Positions 16,041 to 24,829 of a stretch of DNA of 64,000 bases are shown piece after piece. The notes beneath the pieces are model-generated. The model had not been told where the DNA came from. It did no database searches and saw nothing but the letters and a program-made list of their open reading frames with translations. The translations under genes and the position numbers were made by a program. The stretch is from Cupriavidus sp. BIS7 (GTDB taxonomy: Bacteria > Pseudomonadota > Gammaproteobacteria > Burkholderiales > Burkholderiaceae), in assembly GCF_000292345.1 (NCBI RefSeq), contig NZ_ALOU01000069.1:61009-125008 (forward strand), in the 5' to 3' direction. Every line of letters begins with the position of its first letter. The stretch's first letter is position 1.

Positions 16041-17131
16041 CAGGCGGCCACTCCGCGCACGCGCATGGACGCGGCATGGACTTCGTCGACGGTCGGCACG
16101 ATGCCGTCATCGCCGACATTGGCGATACGGTCTGACCAGTAGCCTTCCGTCTTCCAGCGCCATGTGGCGGTATAAATCTCGACGGTGGGACGGCACAGGG
16201 CAGCAGCAATATGCACCAGCCCCGTATCGACGCCGATCACCACTTCCGCGCGATTGATTAGCCCAAAGCCCTGCATGACCGAAAATCGCGGCAGCACGCG
16301 CGCGCCAGGAATGCCTGCGGCAAGCGATTCGGCGTCGCGGCGCTCAGACTCGCTACCCCACGGCAGCAGCACGGTCAAACCCTCAGCATGCAGCTTGCGC
16401 CCGAGCGCATGCCAGTTCGCCACCGACCAGCGCTTCTTCGCACCGGCCGTGGCATGGAAGCAAACCGCAAAGCGCGCGGGCAGATCGGCCCACAGCGGAT
16501 CGTCGATATTCAGAGAATTCGCGGCAGGGCCGAAAAAACGCGGCGGCTCGGGCGGTGCGATGCCTGTCAGCGCAGCGCCAAGCAGACGTGAACGGCGTAC
16601 CGAATGGGTCTGGCGCGGCACCTTGATCGGCGCAGTGTAGAACAATCGTGCGGCAGGCTCGTAGCCGGAGCCCTGCGTGGCATTACCCAGCCCGATCACC
16701 GGTGCCCCGGCAGCGCGGGCCGCGGTGCGCGCCACGATGGCTGTCTTGAGCAAACCCTGGGTTTCCAGCACGGCGTCATATGGTCTGGCCCGAATGGCAT
16801 CGCGCACGGCGCCAATCTCGTCCCAGGTCTCGCCCTTCCAGAAACGCTTGCGCCAGCGGCGCAGCGCGAACGGAATCACGCGGCCCACTTCAGGCAGCAG
16901 TCGCACCAGGTCGACGTAACCCTCTTCCACCACCCAGTCGATCTCGGCCTCAGGCCAGCGCGCGCGCAGATCATGCACGAGCGGCATGTTGTGGACCACA
17001 TCGCCCAGCGACGATACCTTGACGATCAGGATGCGCGGCCGTGCGGGCAGCGCAAACGGCGACACCGCCGCCAATGGCGACGGTGTCTCTACGGTCGATG
17101 CCTGCACAGCTTCAGAACGGGAGCTTTGCAT
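16040..17131 (-). CDS. waaC: Lipopolysaccharide heptosyltransferase I
   Basis: Adds the first L-glycero-D-manno-heptose to Kdo from ADP-heptose. A GT9-family protein of 363 residues. The core begins at ILIVKVSSLGDVVHNMP (about residue 34), with the family segments IDWVVEEGYVDLVRLLPEV, VLETQGLLKTAI, the HATAGAKKRWSVANWHALG donor site and GVDTGLVHIAAAL near the C-terminus. The annotated start gives a 33-residue Ser/Pro-rich N-terminal extension and overlaps the preceding mutase gene by 20 bases. An internal start cannot be excluded because the family normally begins at the ILIVK strand. Confidence 0.93.
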   Translation of the reverse strand: MQSSRSEAVQASTVETPSPLAAVSPFALPARPRILIVKVSSLGDVVHNMPLVHDLRARWPEAEIDWVVEEGYVDLVRLLPEVGRVIPFALRRWRKRFWKGETWDEIGAVRDAIRARPYDAVLETQGLLKTAIVARTAARAAGAPVIGLGNATQGSGYEPAARLFYTAPIKVPRQTHSVRRSRLLGAALTGIAPPEPPRFFGPAANSLNIDDPLWADLPARFAVCFHATAGAKKRWSVANWHALGRKLHAEGLTVLLPWGSESERRDAESLAAGIPGARVLPRFSVMQGFGLINRAEVVIGVDTGLVHIAAALCRPTVEIYTATWRWKTEGYWSDRIANVGDDGIVPTVDEVHAASMRVRGVAA

Positions 17132-18497
17132 CCGGCTTCTCGGCCAGGATCACGCGCTTGAACTCTGCCTGGATGCGGGCCAGCGCGGCATCGTTATCGG
17201 CCTCGAAACGCATCACCACGACGGGGGTCGTGTTGGACGGACGCGCCAGGCCAAAGCCATCGGGATACTCCACACGCACGCCGTCGATCGTGATGACTTC
17301 CTTCGCGCCGTCGAACTTCGCATTGGCGCGGATCTTGTCGAGCAGCGTGAACGCTTCGCCCTCGGCGCACTTGAGTTGCAGCTCGGGCGTGCAGTTGGAA
17401 TTCGGCAATGCGTTCAGCACGGCGCTGGCGTCGGCATGGCGCGACAGGATTTCCAGCAGCCGGGCGCCCGTGTACAGGCCATCGTCGAAGCCGTACCAGC
17501 GGTCCTTGAAGAACACGTGGCCGCTCATCTCGCCGGCGATCGGCGCGCCAGTTTCCTTGAGCTTGGCCTTGACCAGCGAGTGCCCCGTCTTCCACATCAG
17601 CGGTTGGCCGCCGTGCTGACGAATCCACGGCGCCAGCTTGCCCGTGCACTTCACGTCGTAGATCACCTGCGCACCGGGGTTGCGCGACAGGATCTCCTCG
17701 GCGAACAGCATCAGTTGCCGGTCCGGAAAGATCACCTGCCCGTCCTTGGTAACCACGCCCAGGCGGTCGCCGTCGCCATCGAAGGCCAGGCCAAGCTCGC
17801 AGTCGGTGTCGCGCAGACACTGCATCAGGTCCTGCAGGTTTTCCACGTGAGCCGGATCGGGATGGTGGTTCGGGAAATGACCGTCTACGTCGCAGAACAG
17901 CTCGGTCACCTCGCAGCCGAGCCCGCGGAACAGGTCGCCAACGAACGCACCGGCCACGCCGTTGCCGGCATCGAGCGCGATCTTCATCGGACGTGCCAGC
18001 TTCACATCTCCAACGATGCGATCGAGGTACTGCTGGCGCAAGTCAACAAGCTGGTAACCGCCGGCGCCCTTGGTGAAATTGCCGGCATCGATGCGCTGGC
18101 GCAGGGCCTGGATCTGCTCGCCGTAGATCGCCTTGCCCCCGAGCACCATCTTGAAACCGTTGTAGTCGGGCGGATTGTGGCTGCCCGTGACCATGATGCC
18201 GGACGTCGCGCGGCGGCCATCGAGTTCGATATTGGTGCCGAAGTACACCATTGGCGTGGCGACCATGCCGATGTCGATCACGTCCAGACCGGCCGAGCGG
18301 AGGCCTTCCACAAGCCCGCCGAGCAGGTCTGGGCCCGACAGGCGGCCATCACGGCCGACCACGACGGTCTTTTCGCCTTGTTCGGCGGCTGCCGACCCAA
18401 AGGACAGGCCGATGAAACGGGCCACTTCCGGGGTCAGCGTCTTGCCCACGATGCCACGGATGTCGTAGGCCTTGAAGATCGAAGGATCAATTTGCAT
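17112..18497 (-). CDS. Phosphomannomutase/phosphoglucomutase (AlgC/ManB type)
   Basis: Interconverts hexose 6- and 1-phosphates to feed nucleotide-sugar synthesis for lipopolysaccharide and exopolysaccharide. The 461-residue alpha-D-phosphohexomutase has the phosphoserine loop TGSHNPP (S106), the Mg2+ loop DGDGDR (240-245) and the sugar-binding GEMSGHVFF segment (about 325-333). ATG 18497 was chosen over an in-frame TTG four codons upstream, because GGGAAG lies at the correct distance before it. It is the first gene of the mutase-waaC-waaA run. Specificity (mannose, glucose or both) cannot be read from sequence alone. Confidence 0.92.
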   Translation of the reverse strand: MQIDPSIFKAYDIRGIVGKTLTPEVARFIGLSFGSAAAEQGEKTVVVGRDGRLSGPDLLGGLVEGLRSAGLDVIDIGMVATPMVYFGTNIELDGRRATSGIMVTGSHNPPDYNGFKMVLGGKAIYGEQIQALRQRIDAGNFTKGAGGYQLVDLRQQYLDRIVGDVKLARPMKIALDAGNGVAGAFVGDLFRGLGCEVTELFCDVDGHFPNHHPDPAHVENLQDLMQCLRDTDCELGLAFDGDGDRLGVVTKDGQVIFPDRQLMLFAEEILSRNPGAQVIYDVKCTGKLAPWIRQHGGQPLMWKTGHSLVKAKLKETGAPIAGEMSGHVFFKDRWYGFDDGLYTGARLLEILSRHADASAVLNALPNSNCTPELQLKCAEGEAFTLLDKIRANAKFDGAKEVITIDGVRVEYPDGFGLARPSNTTPVVVMRFEADNDAALARIQAEFKRVILAEKPDAKLPF

Positions 18498-18594
18498 ATG
18501 GCTTCCCAAGTACAGAGTTCACGGTGCGATACCGCCCGGATACATCCGGCGGGCGGGGCGCGGGCAGGGCGCCAAAAACTCGTATTGTGCCGGA

Positions 18595-18621
18595 TTGCGA
18601 AGTCTGCGCCAGTTTATAATC
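18595..18621 (+). promoter_or_regulatory. Promoter candidate for polysaccharide block A
   Basis: A perfect TATAAT at 18616-18621, with TTGCGA at 18595-18600 (short 15-base spacer). It lies in the divergent gap between the mutase gene and the first glycosyltransferase of block A, giving a start site near 18628. Confidence 0.45.
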
Positions 18622-18737
18622 CCTCGACCACCCACACTCGGGCGATCCGTGCGCCACGTCACGGACCTGGCAAGACCCGTTTCGGCCCTGTGCGAGGGCG
18701 TTTGCCAGTGCTTCATTACCTACTTTTTTCCGCGTTC

Positions 18738-19901
18738 GTGCAGAACCTGCCCTCCTCCCGGCCCCGCGTCGCGTACGTCATCACCAATACCGAAATCGGC
18801 GGTGCGCAATCGCATGTTGCGGACCTGCTGCGCGCGTTGCGCGGCCGGATCGATGCAACCCTGCTGGCGGGCGGCGATGGCCCCCTGTTTGCGGCGGCTC
18901 AGGCCGCTGGCGCGGAAACCGTACGACTTTCACTGCTCGACAACGCCATGTCGGTGTTCAAGGCGATTGCCACGCTGCGCCAGTTGAAGGCCGCGCTGCG
19001 CCGCGTTGCGCCGGACCTGATCCACGTCCATAGCGCCAAGGCCGGCGCGCTGGGTCGTGTCGCCGCGTGGATGCTTGGCGTCCCCGTGGTCTACACGGTG
19101 CATGGCTTCGCCTTCAAGCCGGCGGCGGCGCCGGTCCGGCGCGTGGCATCCCGTATTGCCGAATGGTGCCTGGCACCGCTGACCACGCGCCTGATCTGCG
19201 TAGCCGATTCGGAGCGCGCGCTGGCTGCGGCCCTGCCGGTACCGGCCTCGCGCGTCAGCGTGATCCACAACGGCATTCCCGATACCGGGCTGCGTGCCGA
19301 TCCGGGCAGCCCGCTGCGCCGTATCGTCATGGTGGCGCGCTTTGCCGCCCCGAAGCGGCCTGACATCGTCATTCGCGCGTTTGCCCGCGCAAACCTCGCC
19401 GACTGCGAACTGGTCATCGCCGGCGACGGCCCGACTCGTGCCGCCATGCGCGCAGTGGCTGACGAACTGGCGCCGGGCCGCGTCAGCCTGCCCGGAAACA
19501 TCGATGACATCGCCGGCCTGCTGGCCTCCGCGCAAATCTTCATCCTCGCGTCTGACCATGAGGGGCTGCCGGTTTCGATACTCGAAGCGATGCGGGCCGG
19601 CCTGCCGGTCGTGGCATCGGATCTGCCCGGCGTTCGTGAGGAATTCGGTGAGGAATTCGGTGAGGAATTCGGCGCGGCATCGGCAGGCCTGCTGGTACCC
19701 GGCAACGATGAGGGTGCGATGGCCGATGCACTGACCGCATTGGCGGCAAACCCGTCCCGGCGTGCCGCCATGGGCCAGTCGGCGCGTGCGCGCTGGAACG
19801 AGGCCTTCGGGGTCGAATCCATGGCAGAAGCCACCTGGCAGGAGTACCAGCGCGCGCTGGGGCCAAGGCAGACGGCCGTATTGCCGGCGGAGGGCGCCTG
19901 A
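18738..19901 (+). CDS. Family 4 glycosyltransferase (first gene of block A)
   Basis: A 387-residue GT-B glycosyltransferase, retaining type, acting at the cytoplasmic side of the membrane. The acceptor-domain N-terminus is RVAYVITNTEIGGAQSHVADLL; the donor-domain motif is HEGLPVSILEAMRAGLPVV with the EX7E glutamates. The reading frame is open for over 1.7 kb upstream, but that part is antisense to the mutase gene. GTG 18738 gives the usual family N-terminus; GTGs at 18690 and 18708 are alternatives. It contains three in-frame EEFG repeats at 19638-19673. Its stop lies one base before the next gene's start. Sugar specificity unknown. Confidence 0.85.
   Translation: MQNLPSSRPRVAYVITNTEIGGAQSHVADLLRALRGRIDATLLAGGDGPLFAAAQAAGAETVRLSLLDNAMSVFKAIATLRQLKAALRRVAPDLIHVHSAKAGALGRVAAWMLGVPVVYTVHGFAFKPAAAPVRRVASRIAEWCLAPLTTRLICVADSERALAAALPVPASRVSVIHNGIPDTGLRADPGSPLRRIVMVARFAAPKRPDIVIRAFARANLADCELVIAGDGPTRAAMRAVADELAPGRVSLPGNIDDIAGLLASAQIFILASDHEGLPVSILEAMRAGLPVVASDLPGVREEFGEEFGEEFGAASAGLLVPGNDEGAMADALTALAANPSRRAAMGQSARARWNEAFGVESMAEATWQEYQRALGPRQTAVLPAEGA
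19638..19673 (+). repeat. Three tandem 12-base repeats inside a glycosyltransferase gene
   Basis: GAGGAATTCGGT occurs three times in a row (the last base of the third unit is C), encoding EEFG three times directly after the EX7E donor motif. Unit length is a multiple of three, so copy-number change would keep the frame. Confidence 0.85.
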
Positions 19902-19902
19902 C

Positions 19903-21231
19903 ATGAGCAGCAACAAGCAAGCTCGCCTGAATGGTTCGCAGCGCACCCTGGCCGCAAACACACGCGGCTCCGAGACCGTCCGCCGTGCCAGCCGGATGCT
20001 CTCCTGGGCCCTGCTCGGCCTGGTGCTGTTCGGCGTCAATACCGTGCTGGCCGAGTATCTGCATCACTCAGGCATTGTCACGTACGTATTCACGCGAACG
20101 CTGCTCTGGGCGATCGTCCCTTACCTTTGCACGTTCGTGCTGCTGCACCGCTCACTGCATCTGCCGGCGATCGAGGGCAACAGCCTGATCGGCGTGTCCG
20201 CCACCCTGCCCTTCGGCCTGCTGCTGATCGTCTTTGCCGCATTCCATATCGAGTACTCGCGCGGGGCGCTGCTGCTTGGCTATGCCACGACGCTGATCTG
20301 GAGCGGCATTGGCTACCGGCGTTTCGTGCAGAACTATGTGCCGGTATTCGGCTACACCGATCCAAGCGCGCTAGAACAGCTCGAAGCGGTGCTGGCCATG
20401 CCAGGCGCCACGCCACCGGCCCCGACGCGCTTCGAGTTCATCCGCGCGATCGAGGACGCCGTGCATTGCGACGGCCTGATGCTCGACCGCTCCGCCACCG
20501 CCGACCCCGAACGCACGCGCGCACTGGCACGCCTGAAACTGAGCCACGTGCGCATGTATTCGGTGGAGCGCGTTGGCGAGATGCTGACCGGGCGCGTCGG
20601 CCTGGAACATATCGACGAGAACTTCCTTGATGACTACGCGCGCCACTACTTCTATGGGTTCGTGAAGCGCGTGCTCGATATCACGGCCGTGCTCTGCCTG
20701 GCGCCGCTTGCGTTGCCGCTATCCGCGCTGACCGCGCTAGCGATCCGGATGGAATCGGCTGGCCCCGTACTGTTCCGGCAGGAACGCGTGGGCCGCTTCG
20801 GCGAGCCGTTCACGATGCTCAAGTTCCGCAGCATGAGCTGGCAACCCGATGCCGCCGCGCAATTCGCCCAGCGTCACGATCCTCGCGTCACGCGCGTGGG
20901 CCGTGTGATTCGCAAATACCGGCTGGACGAACTGCCCCAGCTGTGGAACGTGCTGGCGGGCGACATGAGCCTGATCGGGCCGCGTCCGGAACAGGTGCCG
21001 ATGGTCGACATGTTTGCCGACACGATTGCGTATTACCCGTACCGCCATCTGGTGCGTCCCGGGCTGTCGGGATGGGCGCAGGTGCAGCAGGGCTATGTGG
21101 GCACCCATGCGGAAACGGTCACCAAGCTCAGCTACGACCTGTACTACGTGAAGCACTGCTCGTTCGCACTTGATCTGCTGATTGGCGTCAAGACGATACG
21201 CACGCTGCTGACCGGCTACGGAGCGCGCTGA
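19903..21231 (+). CDS. Polyprenyl glycosylphosphotransferase (initiating sugar transferase, WcaJ/WbaP type)
   Basis: Transfers a sugar 1-phosphate from a nucleotide sugar to undecaprenyl phosphate, the first committed step of block A glycan assembly. The 442-residue protein has four N-terminal membrane segments (about 30-145), a CoA-binding-like middle part, and the bacterial sugar transferase domain from about residue 250. That domain has KRVLDITAVLC, the FRQERVGRFGEPFTMLKFRSM motif, DELPQLWNVLAGDMSLIGPRPEQ and RPGLSGWAQVQQGY. ATG 19903 was chosen because it follows the previous stop by one base; upstream in-frame codons overlap that gene. Confidence 0.9.
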   Translation: MSSNKQARLNGSQRTLAANTRGSETVRRASRMLSWALLGLVLFGVNTVLAEYLHHSGIVTYVFTRTLLWAIVPYLCTFVLLHRSLHLPAIEGNSLIGVSATLPFGLLLIVFAAFHIEYSRGALLLGYATTLIWSGIGYRRFVQNYVPVFGYTDPSALEQLEAVLAMPGATPPAPTRFEFIRAIEDAVHCDGLMLDRSATADPERTRALARLKLSHVRMYSVERVGEMLTGRVGLEHIDENFLDDYARHYFYGFVKRVLDITAVLCLAPLALPLSALTALAIRMESAGPVLFRQERVGRFGEPFTMLKFRSMSWQPDAAAQFAQRHDPRVTRVGRVIRKYRLDELPQLWNVLAGDMSLIGPRPEQVPMVDMFADTIAYYPYRHLVRPGLSGWAQVQQGYVGTHAETVTKLSYDLYYVKHCSFALDLLIGVKTIRTLLTGYGAR

Positions 21232-22385
21232 TGGCATCGGCAACCGTTGCGGAACCCGCGCCGATGCGAATCCTGCTGGTCACTACCGGCCTGAAGCTTG
21301 GCGGCGCCGAGCACCAGGTGGTGGCGCTGGCCCGCGCATTCCTGGCGCGCGGCCATGCGGTGGCCATCCTGAGCCTGTCTCCCGGGCGAGAACTCGATGT
21401 CCCAGCCGACGCGCATGTCGTCGAACTCAACATGCGCAAGACGCCGACGGGGATGGCGCGTGCGCTGTGGCAGGCCAGGGTTCTGGTCAGGTCGTGGCAG
21501 CCCGATGTCATGCACGCGCACATGATCCACGCCAACGTGTTCGCGCGACTGCTGACCCGCATCGTGCGCTGCCCACCGCTGGTTTGCACGGCGCACAGTT
21601 TTCGTGAGGGCGGTCGCCTGCGGATGCTGGCGTATCGCGTGACCGATCGGTGGAGTGCGTTGACCACACACGTCAGCCAGGACGGCCGGACGGGCATGGT
21701 CGCCGCTGGCGCGGTGCTGGCCGAGCGCATCTCTGTGATGCCCAATGGCATCGACATTGACAGGTTTCATCCCAATGCCGCACTGCGCGGCGCCACGCGC
21801 GCACGGCTCGGTATCAGCGCCGGGACGCGGCTCGCGCTGAACGTCGGACGGCTGGTCCCCGAGAAAGCGCAGGACCTGCTGCTGCGCGCGTTCGCGCAGA
21901 TCGACCCTGCCACGCTGCCGGTCCACTTGCTGATCGCCGGCGGCGGCCCGCTGCGGGAAGCACTGAGCGAACAGATCGCGGCGCTGGGCCTGGCGTCGCG
22001 CGTTACGCTGCTCGGGCCGCGCGACGATGTTCCCGCGCTGCTCAATGCCGCCGACGCCTTCGTGCTGTCGTCGAATATCGAAGGGCTGCCCATGGTGCTG
22101 GTGGAAGCGCTGGCCTGTGGCTGCCCCGTGGTTGCCACCGACGCGCCAGGCGTCAGCGAAGTGCTGCACGACCAGGGCGTGATCGTCCCGCGCGGCGATG
22201 CGGCGGCGCTGGCCACCGCGCTGGACGCAGCCCTACGGCACGGCCGAGGGTCGCCCAACGAAGAAGCCGCCCGCCGGGCGCGCGTGGTTTCCACATTCTC
22301 CATCGACGCCGTGGCACAACGCTGGCTGGAAATTTACGTCAGCCTGGCCGGCGCGACGGCGGTTCCGCACTCGGAGGCAGCCTGA
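21231..22385 (+). CDS. Family 4 glycosyltransferase (block A)
   Basis: A 384-residue GT-B glycosyltransferase. The N-terminal domain starts at MRILLVTTGLKLGGAEHQV and contains VMHAHMIHANVFARLL. The C-terminal domain has LNVGRLVPEKAQDLLLRAF and the donor motif SSNIEGLPMVLVEALACGCPVV. The ATG overlaps the previous stop by one base, and its own stop shares an ATG overlap with the flippase gene, so the block is translationally coupled. The linkage formed is unknown. Confidence 0.9.
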   Translation: MASATVAEPAPMRILLVTTGLKLGGAEHQVVALARAFLARGHAVAILSLSPGRELDVPADAHVVELNMRKTPTGMARALWQARVLVRSWQPDVMHAHMIHANVFARLLTRIVRCPPLVCTAHSFREGGRLRMLAYRVTDRWSALTTHVSQDGRTGMVAAGAVLAERISVMPNGIDIDRFHPNAALRGATRARLGISAGTRLALNVGRLVPEKAQDLLLRAFAQIDPATLPVHLLIAGGGPLREALSEQIAALGLASRVTLLGPRDDVPALLNAADAFVLSSNIEGLPMVLVEALACGCPVVATDAPGVSEVLHDQGVIVPRGDAAALATALDAALRHGRGSPNEEAARRARVVSTFSIDAVAQRWLEIYVSLAGATAVPHSEAA

Positions 22386-23635
22386 TGCGCCGGCGCGTGG
22401 CGGGCAATCTGCTCTGGATGCTGGCCGAGCGCGGCTTCCAGATCGGCATCGGCATCGGCGTGGTGGCCATGCTGGCGCGGGCGCTCGGCCCTTCGGGCTT
22501 CGCCCACTTCCAGTACGCCCAGTCGATCGTGCTGATCGCCGCGTCCTTCGCGCTCGTCTGCGGCGCCGAAGTTGTAGTGCCGCGGCTTGTCGCCGCCCCG
22601 GCGCCCGCGACCCAGCACGGCCTGCTTGCGCACGCCTTCGTGCTTCGTCTGGCCGGCGGCGTCAGCGGCTACCTGCTGATGTGCGCCTACCTGGGTGTCA
22701 CGTCGCCCGCCACGGAGGTGTGGCACGCCGCGCTCTGGCTGGGCATTGCGATCCTGCTGCGCGAGCCGTTCGGCGTGGTAACGGCCTGGATGCAGGCACA
22801 TACCAACAACCGGCCCGGCACGCTGTTCAGCCTCACTGCCCTGGCCGTCAAGGCAATCCTGGTGGGGGGCCTGTTTGCCGCCGGCACGCACGAGATCACC
22901 GGCTACGCTGCCGCATTCGCTGTCGAAGCCATCGTCCTGGCAGTCCTGATGACGAGCTACTACTTCGTCCGCGTCCACGACCGCGACTTCTCGTGGCGAT
23001 CGCCGCAGGCCCGCGAATTGATGAGCGCTGGCGCGCTGTTCTGGGTCAGCTTCATCCTGATGATGGGCGCGCGCCGCGTGGACCAGCTCGTGCTGCAACC
23101 GTCCGTGCCATCCGCAGAATTTGGCGCCTACGCCGCGTGCATGCAGATCCTCGACAACTTCACGATGGTGGCCAGCATCCTGGTGGCGGGCATCGCGCCG
23201 ACCTATGTCTACGCACGCACGGCCTATGCGGACGCACACGCCAGCATTGGCCGCATCGCGCTTGGCATCGGCACACTTGGCCTCTTCGGCGGCCTGGCGA
23301 TTGCCGGCTGCGCACCGTGGATCGTGCGATTGCTGTACGGCAGCGCGTTCGACGCAACCGTGACACTGCTGCGCGTGGCGGCGGTGGCCTCGGCGCTGGT
23401 TTTCGCCGATGTCGCACTCACGCTGCTGGCGGTCTACCTGCGCAAGCCGCGCTGGGTAGCCATCAAGTGGGCACTCGTGCTCGGCACCACACTGGTCTTC
23501 GACCTTGCCGTCATCCCGCGCTATGGCAACTGGGGCGCCATTGCTGGCTATGCCCTGGGCAATGGCGCAGCCGTGCTGGTCGGCCTGACGCTATGGTGGC
23601 GACATCGCCCCGTGCGGGAGGCGATTTCCGCATGA
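22385..23635 (+). CDS. Wzx-type polysaccharide flippase (block A)
   Basis: A 416-residue inner-membrane protein of the MOP/PST superfamily with about twelve hydrophobic segments. The N-terminal segment (GNLLWMLAERGFQIGIGIGV) is the typical Wzx start; FWVSFILMMGARRVDQLVL is the start of the second half with the conserved RxD-like pattern. It would flip the lipid-linked repeat unit made by block A to the periplasm. It overlaps the next glycosyltransferase gene by four bases (ATGA). Confidence 0.88.
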   Translation: MRRRVAGNLLWMLAERGFQIGIGIGVVAMLARALGPSGFAHFQYAQSIVLIAASFALVCGAEVVVPRLVAAPAPATQHGLLAHAFVLRLAGGVSGYLLMCAYLGVTSPATEVWHAALWLGIAILLREPFGVVTAWMQAHTNNRPGTLFSLTALAVKAILVGGLFAAGTHEITGYAAAFAVEAIVLAVLMTSYYFVRVHDRDFSWRSPQARELMSAGALFWVSFILMMGARRVDQLVLQPSVPSAEFGAYAACMQILDNFTMVASILVAGIAPTYVYARTAYADAHASIGRIALGIGTLGLFGGLAIAGCAPWIVRLLYGSAFDATVTLLRVAAVASALVFADVALTLLAVYLRKPRWVAIKWALVLGTTLVFDLAVIPRYGNWGAIAGYALGNGAAVLVGLTLWWRHRPVREAISA

Positions 23636-24768
23636 GCAACCTGCCGACCGTCTGCTTCCTGACCGGCACGCTCAACGCATTTGCCGGCGCAGAACGCATG
23701 ACCGCCGTCATCGCCAATGCGCTGGCGGAGCGCGGGTATCGCGTGTTTGTGCTAAGCCTGTGGGATAGCGCCAGCGTGTTCCCGCTGCATGAGGGCGTGG
23801 AGCACCATGCGCTGTTCGAGGAAAGGCCTTCGTTCAAGCGGATGTACTTCTCGACCGTGTTCGGGATTCGACGATTCGTGCGCGAACATAGGATCGACGT
23901 GCTGATCGAGGTCGATACGATGCTGACGCTGTTCACGCTGCCGGCCACCCTCGGCATGAAGGTGCGCAGGATTGCGTGGGAGCATTGTCATTTTGATGAG
24001 GATTTGGGGAGGCGGGCGCGGCGGGTGGCGCGGTGGTTGGCGGCACACTACTGTCGACACGTCGTCGTGCTTACGAAACGGGACCGGCAGCGGTGGGTGG
24101 AGGTGCTACGACCGCGTGGCCGGATCATCTGCATCCCGAACCCGTTGCCTTTCCCGTTTCCAGCAACGCCGGCTCCCCGCAAGAACAAAACAGTACTTGC
24201 CATGGGACGGCTGGTGGCTGCCAAGGGCTTCGACGTGCTGCTGCACGCGTGGCAGCGTGTCGCGGCAGACGCGTCGGACTGGAAGCTTGTTATCCGTGGC
24301 GAAGGTGAAGAACGCAAGGCGCTCACTGCTCTGGTCAGACAACTGGGACTGCAAGACAGTGTCTCCCTGCCCGGAATCTGCCAGGATGCACAGCAGGCCT
24401 ACGAGCAAGCATCGGTCTTTTGCCTAAGTTCTCGCTATGAAGGCTTCGGGTTAGTGCTCATCGAGGCCATGGCGTTCGGGCTGCCGATCGTGTCGACCGA
24501 CTGCGAAACGGGACCGCGCGAATTGCTTCGCGCTGGAGAAAATGCGGTCGTGGTACCTGTGGACGACGCCAACGCCCTGGCGCTGGGGTTACTGCAGGCG
24601 ATACGGGGCGGGGAATTGCCGACCGCGATGGCAATCCATGGCAGGCAAGACGCAAGCGAGCATGCCCTTGAGAAGATCATTTCAGACTGGGACACCTTGC
24701 TAGCCGGGGGATCTCCCTCGATCAGCGGCAGTCCTGGCTCAGGCCTCTGCCACCAATCCGGCGTGTAA
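23632..24768 (+). CDS. Family 4 glycosyltransferase (block A, third)
   Basis: A 378-residue GT-B enzyme beginning MSNLPTVCFLTGTLNAFAGAE. The donor domain has VLAMGRLVAAKGFDVLLHAW and SRYEGFGLVLIEAMAFGLPIV with both EX7E glutamates. The tail beyond about residue 350 is low in structure (SPSISGSPGSGLCHQ). The reading frame is open 1.4 kb upstream, but that stretch only shadows the flippase gene; ATG 23632 overlaps its stop (ATGA). The part around 24000-24100 is locally more G-rich than its neighbours. Confidence 0.88.
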   Translation: MSNLPTVCFLTGTLNAFAGAERMTAVIANALAERGYRVFVLSLWDSASVFPLHEGVEHHALFEERPSFKRMYFSTVFGIRRFVREHRIDVLIEVDTMLTLFTLPATLGMKVRRIAWEHCHFDEDLGRRARRVARWLAAHYCRHVVVLTKRDRQRWVEVLRPRGRIICIPNPLPFPFPATPAPRKNKTVLAMGRLVAAKGFDVLLHAWQRVAADASDWKLVIRGEGEERKALTALVRQLGLQDSVSLPGICQDAQQAYEQASVFCLSSRYEGFGLVLIEAMAFGLPIVSTDCETGPRELLRAGENAVVVPVDDANALALGLLQAIRGGELPTAMAIHGRQDASEHALEKIISDWDTLLAGGSPSISGSPGSGLCHQSGV

Positions 24769-24829
24769 GCGGTTCACGATAGAATATTGTGTTAGCAGCA
24801 GTTCCTGCCCCCAAGAAATCACATTGACA

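Noticed and set aside
16986..18737. Very long open frame upstream of and continuous with the first block A glycosyltransferase
   Set aside because: This part is antisense to the mutase gene with its clear TGSHNPP and DGDGDR motifs; the translation is Arg/His/Gln-rich shadow sequence. Only the last 387 codons are glycosyltransferase.
22198..23631. Long open frame in front of the third block A glycosyltransferase
   Set aside because: It is the other frame of the Wzx flippase gene, with Arg/Pro-rich composition; the real gene starts at the ATGA overlap at 23632.
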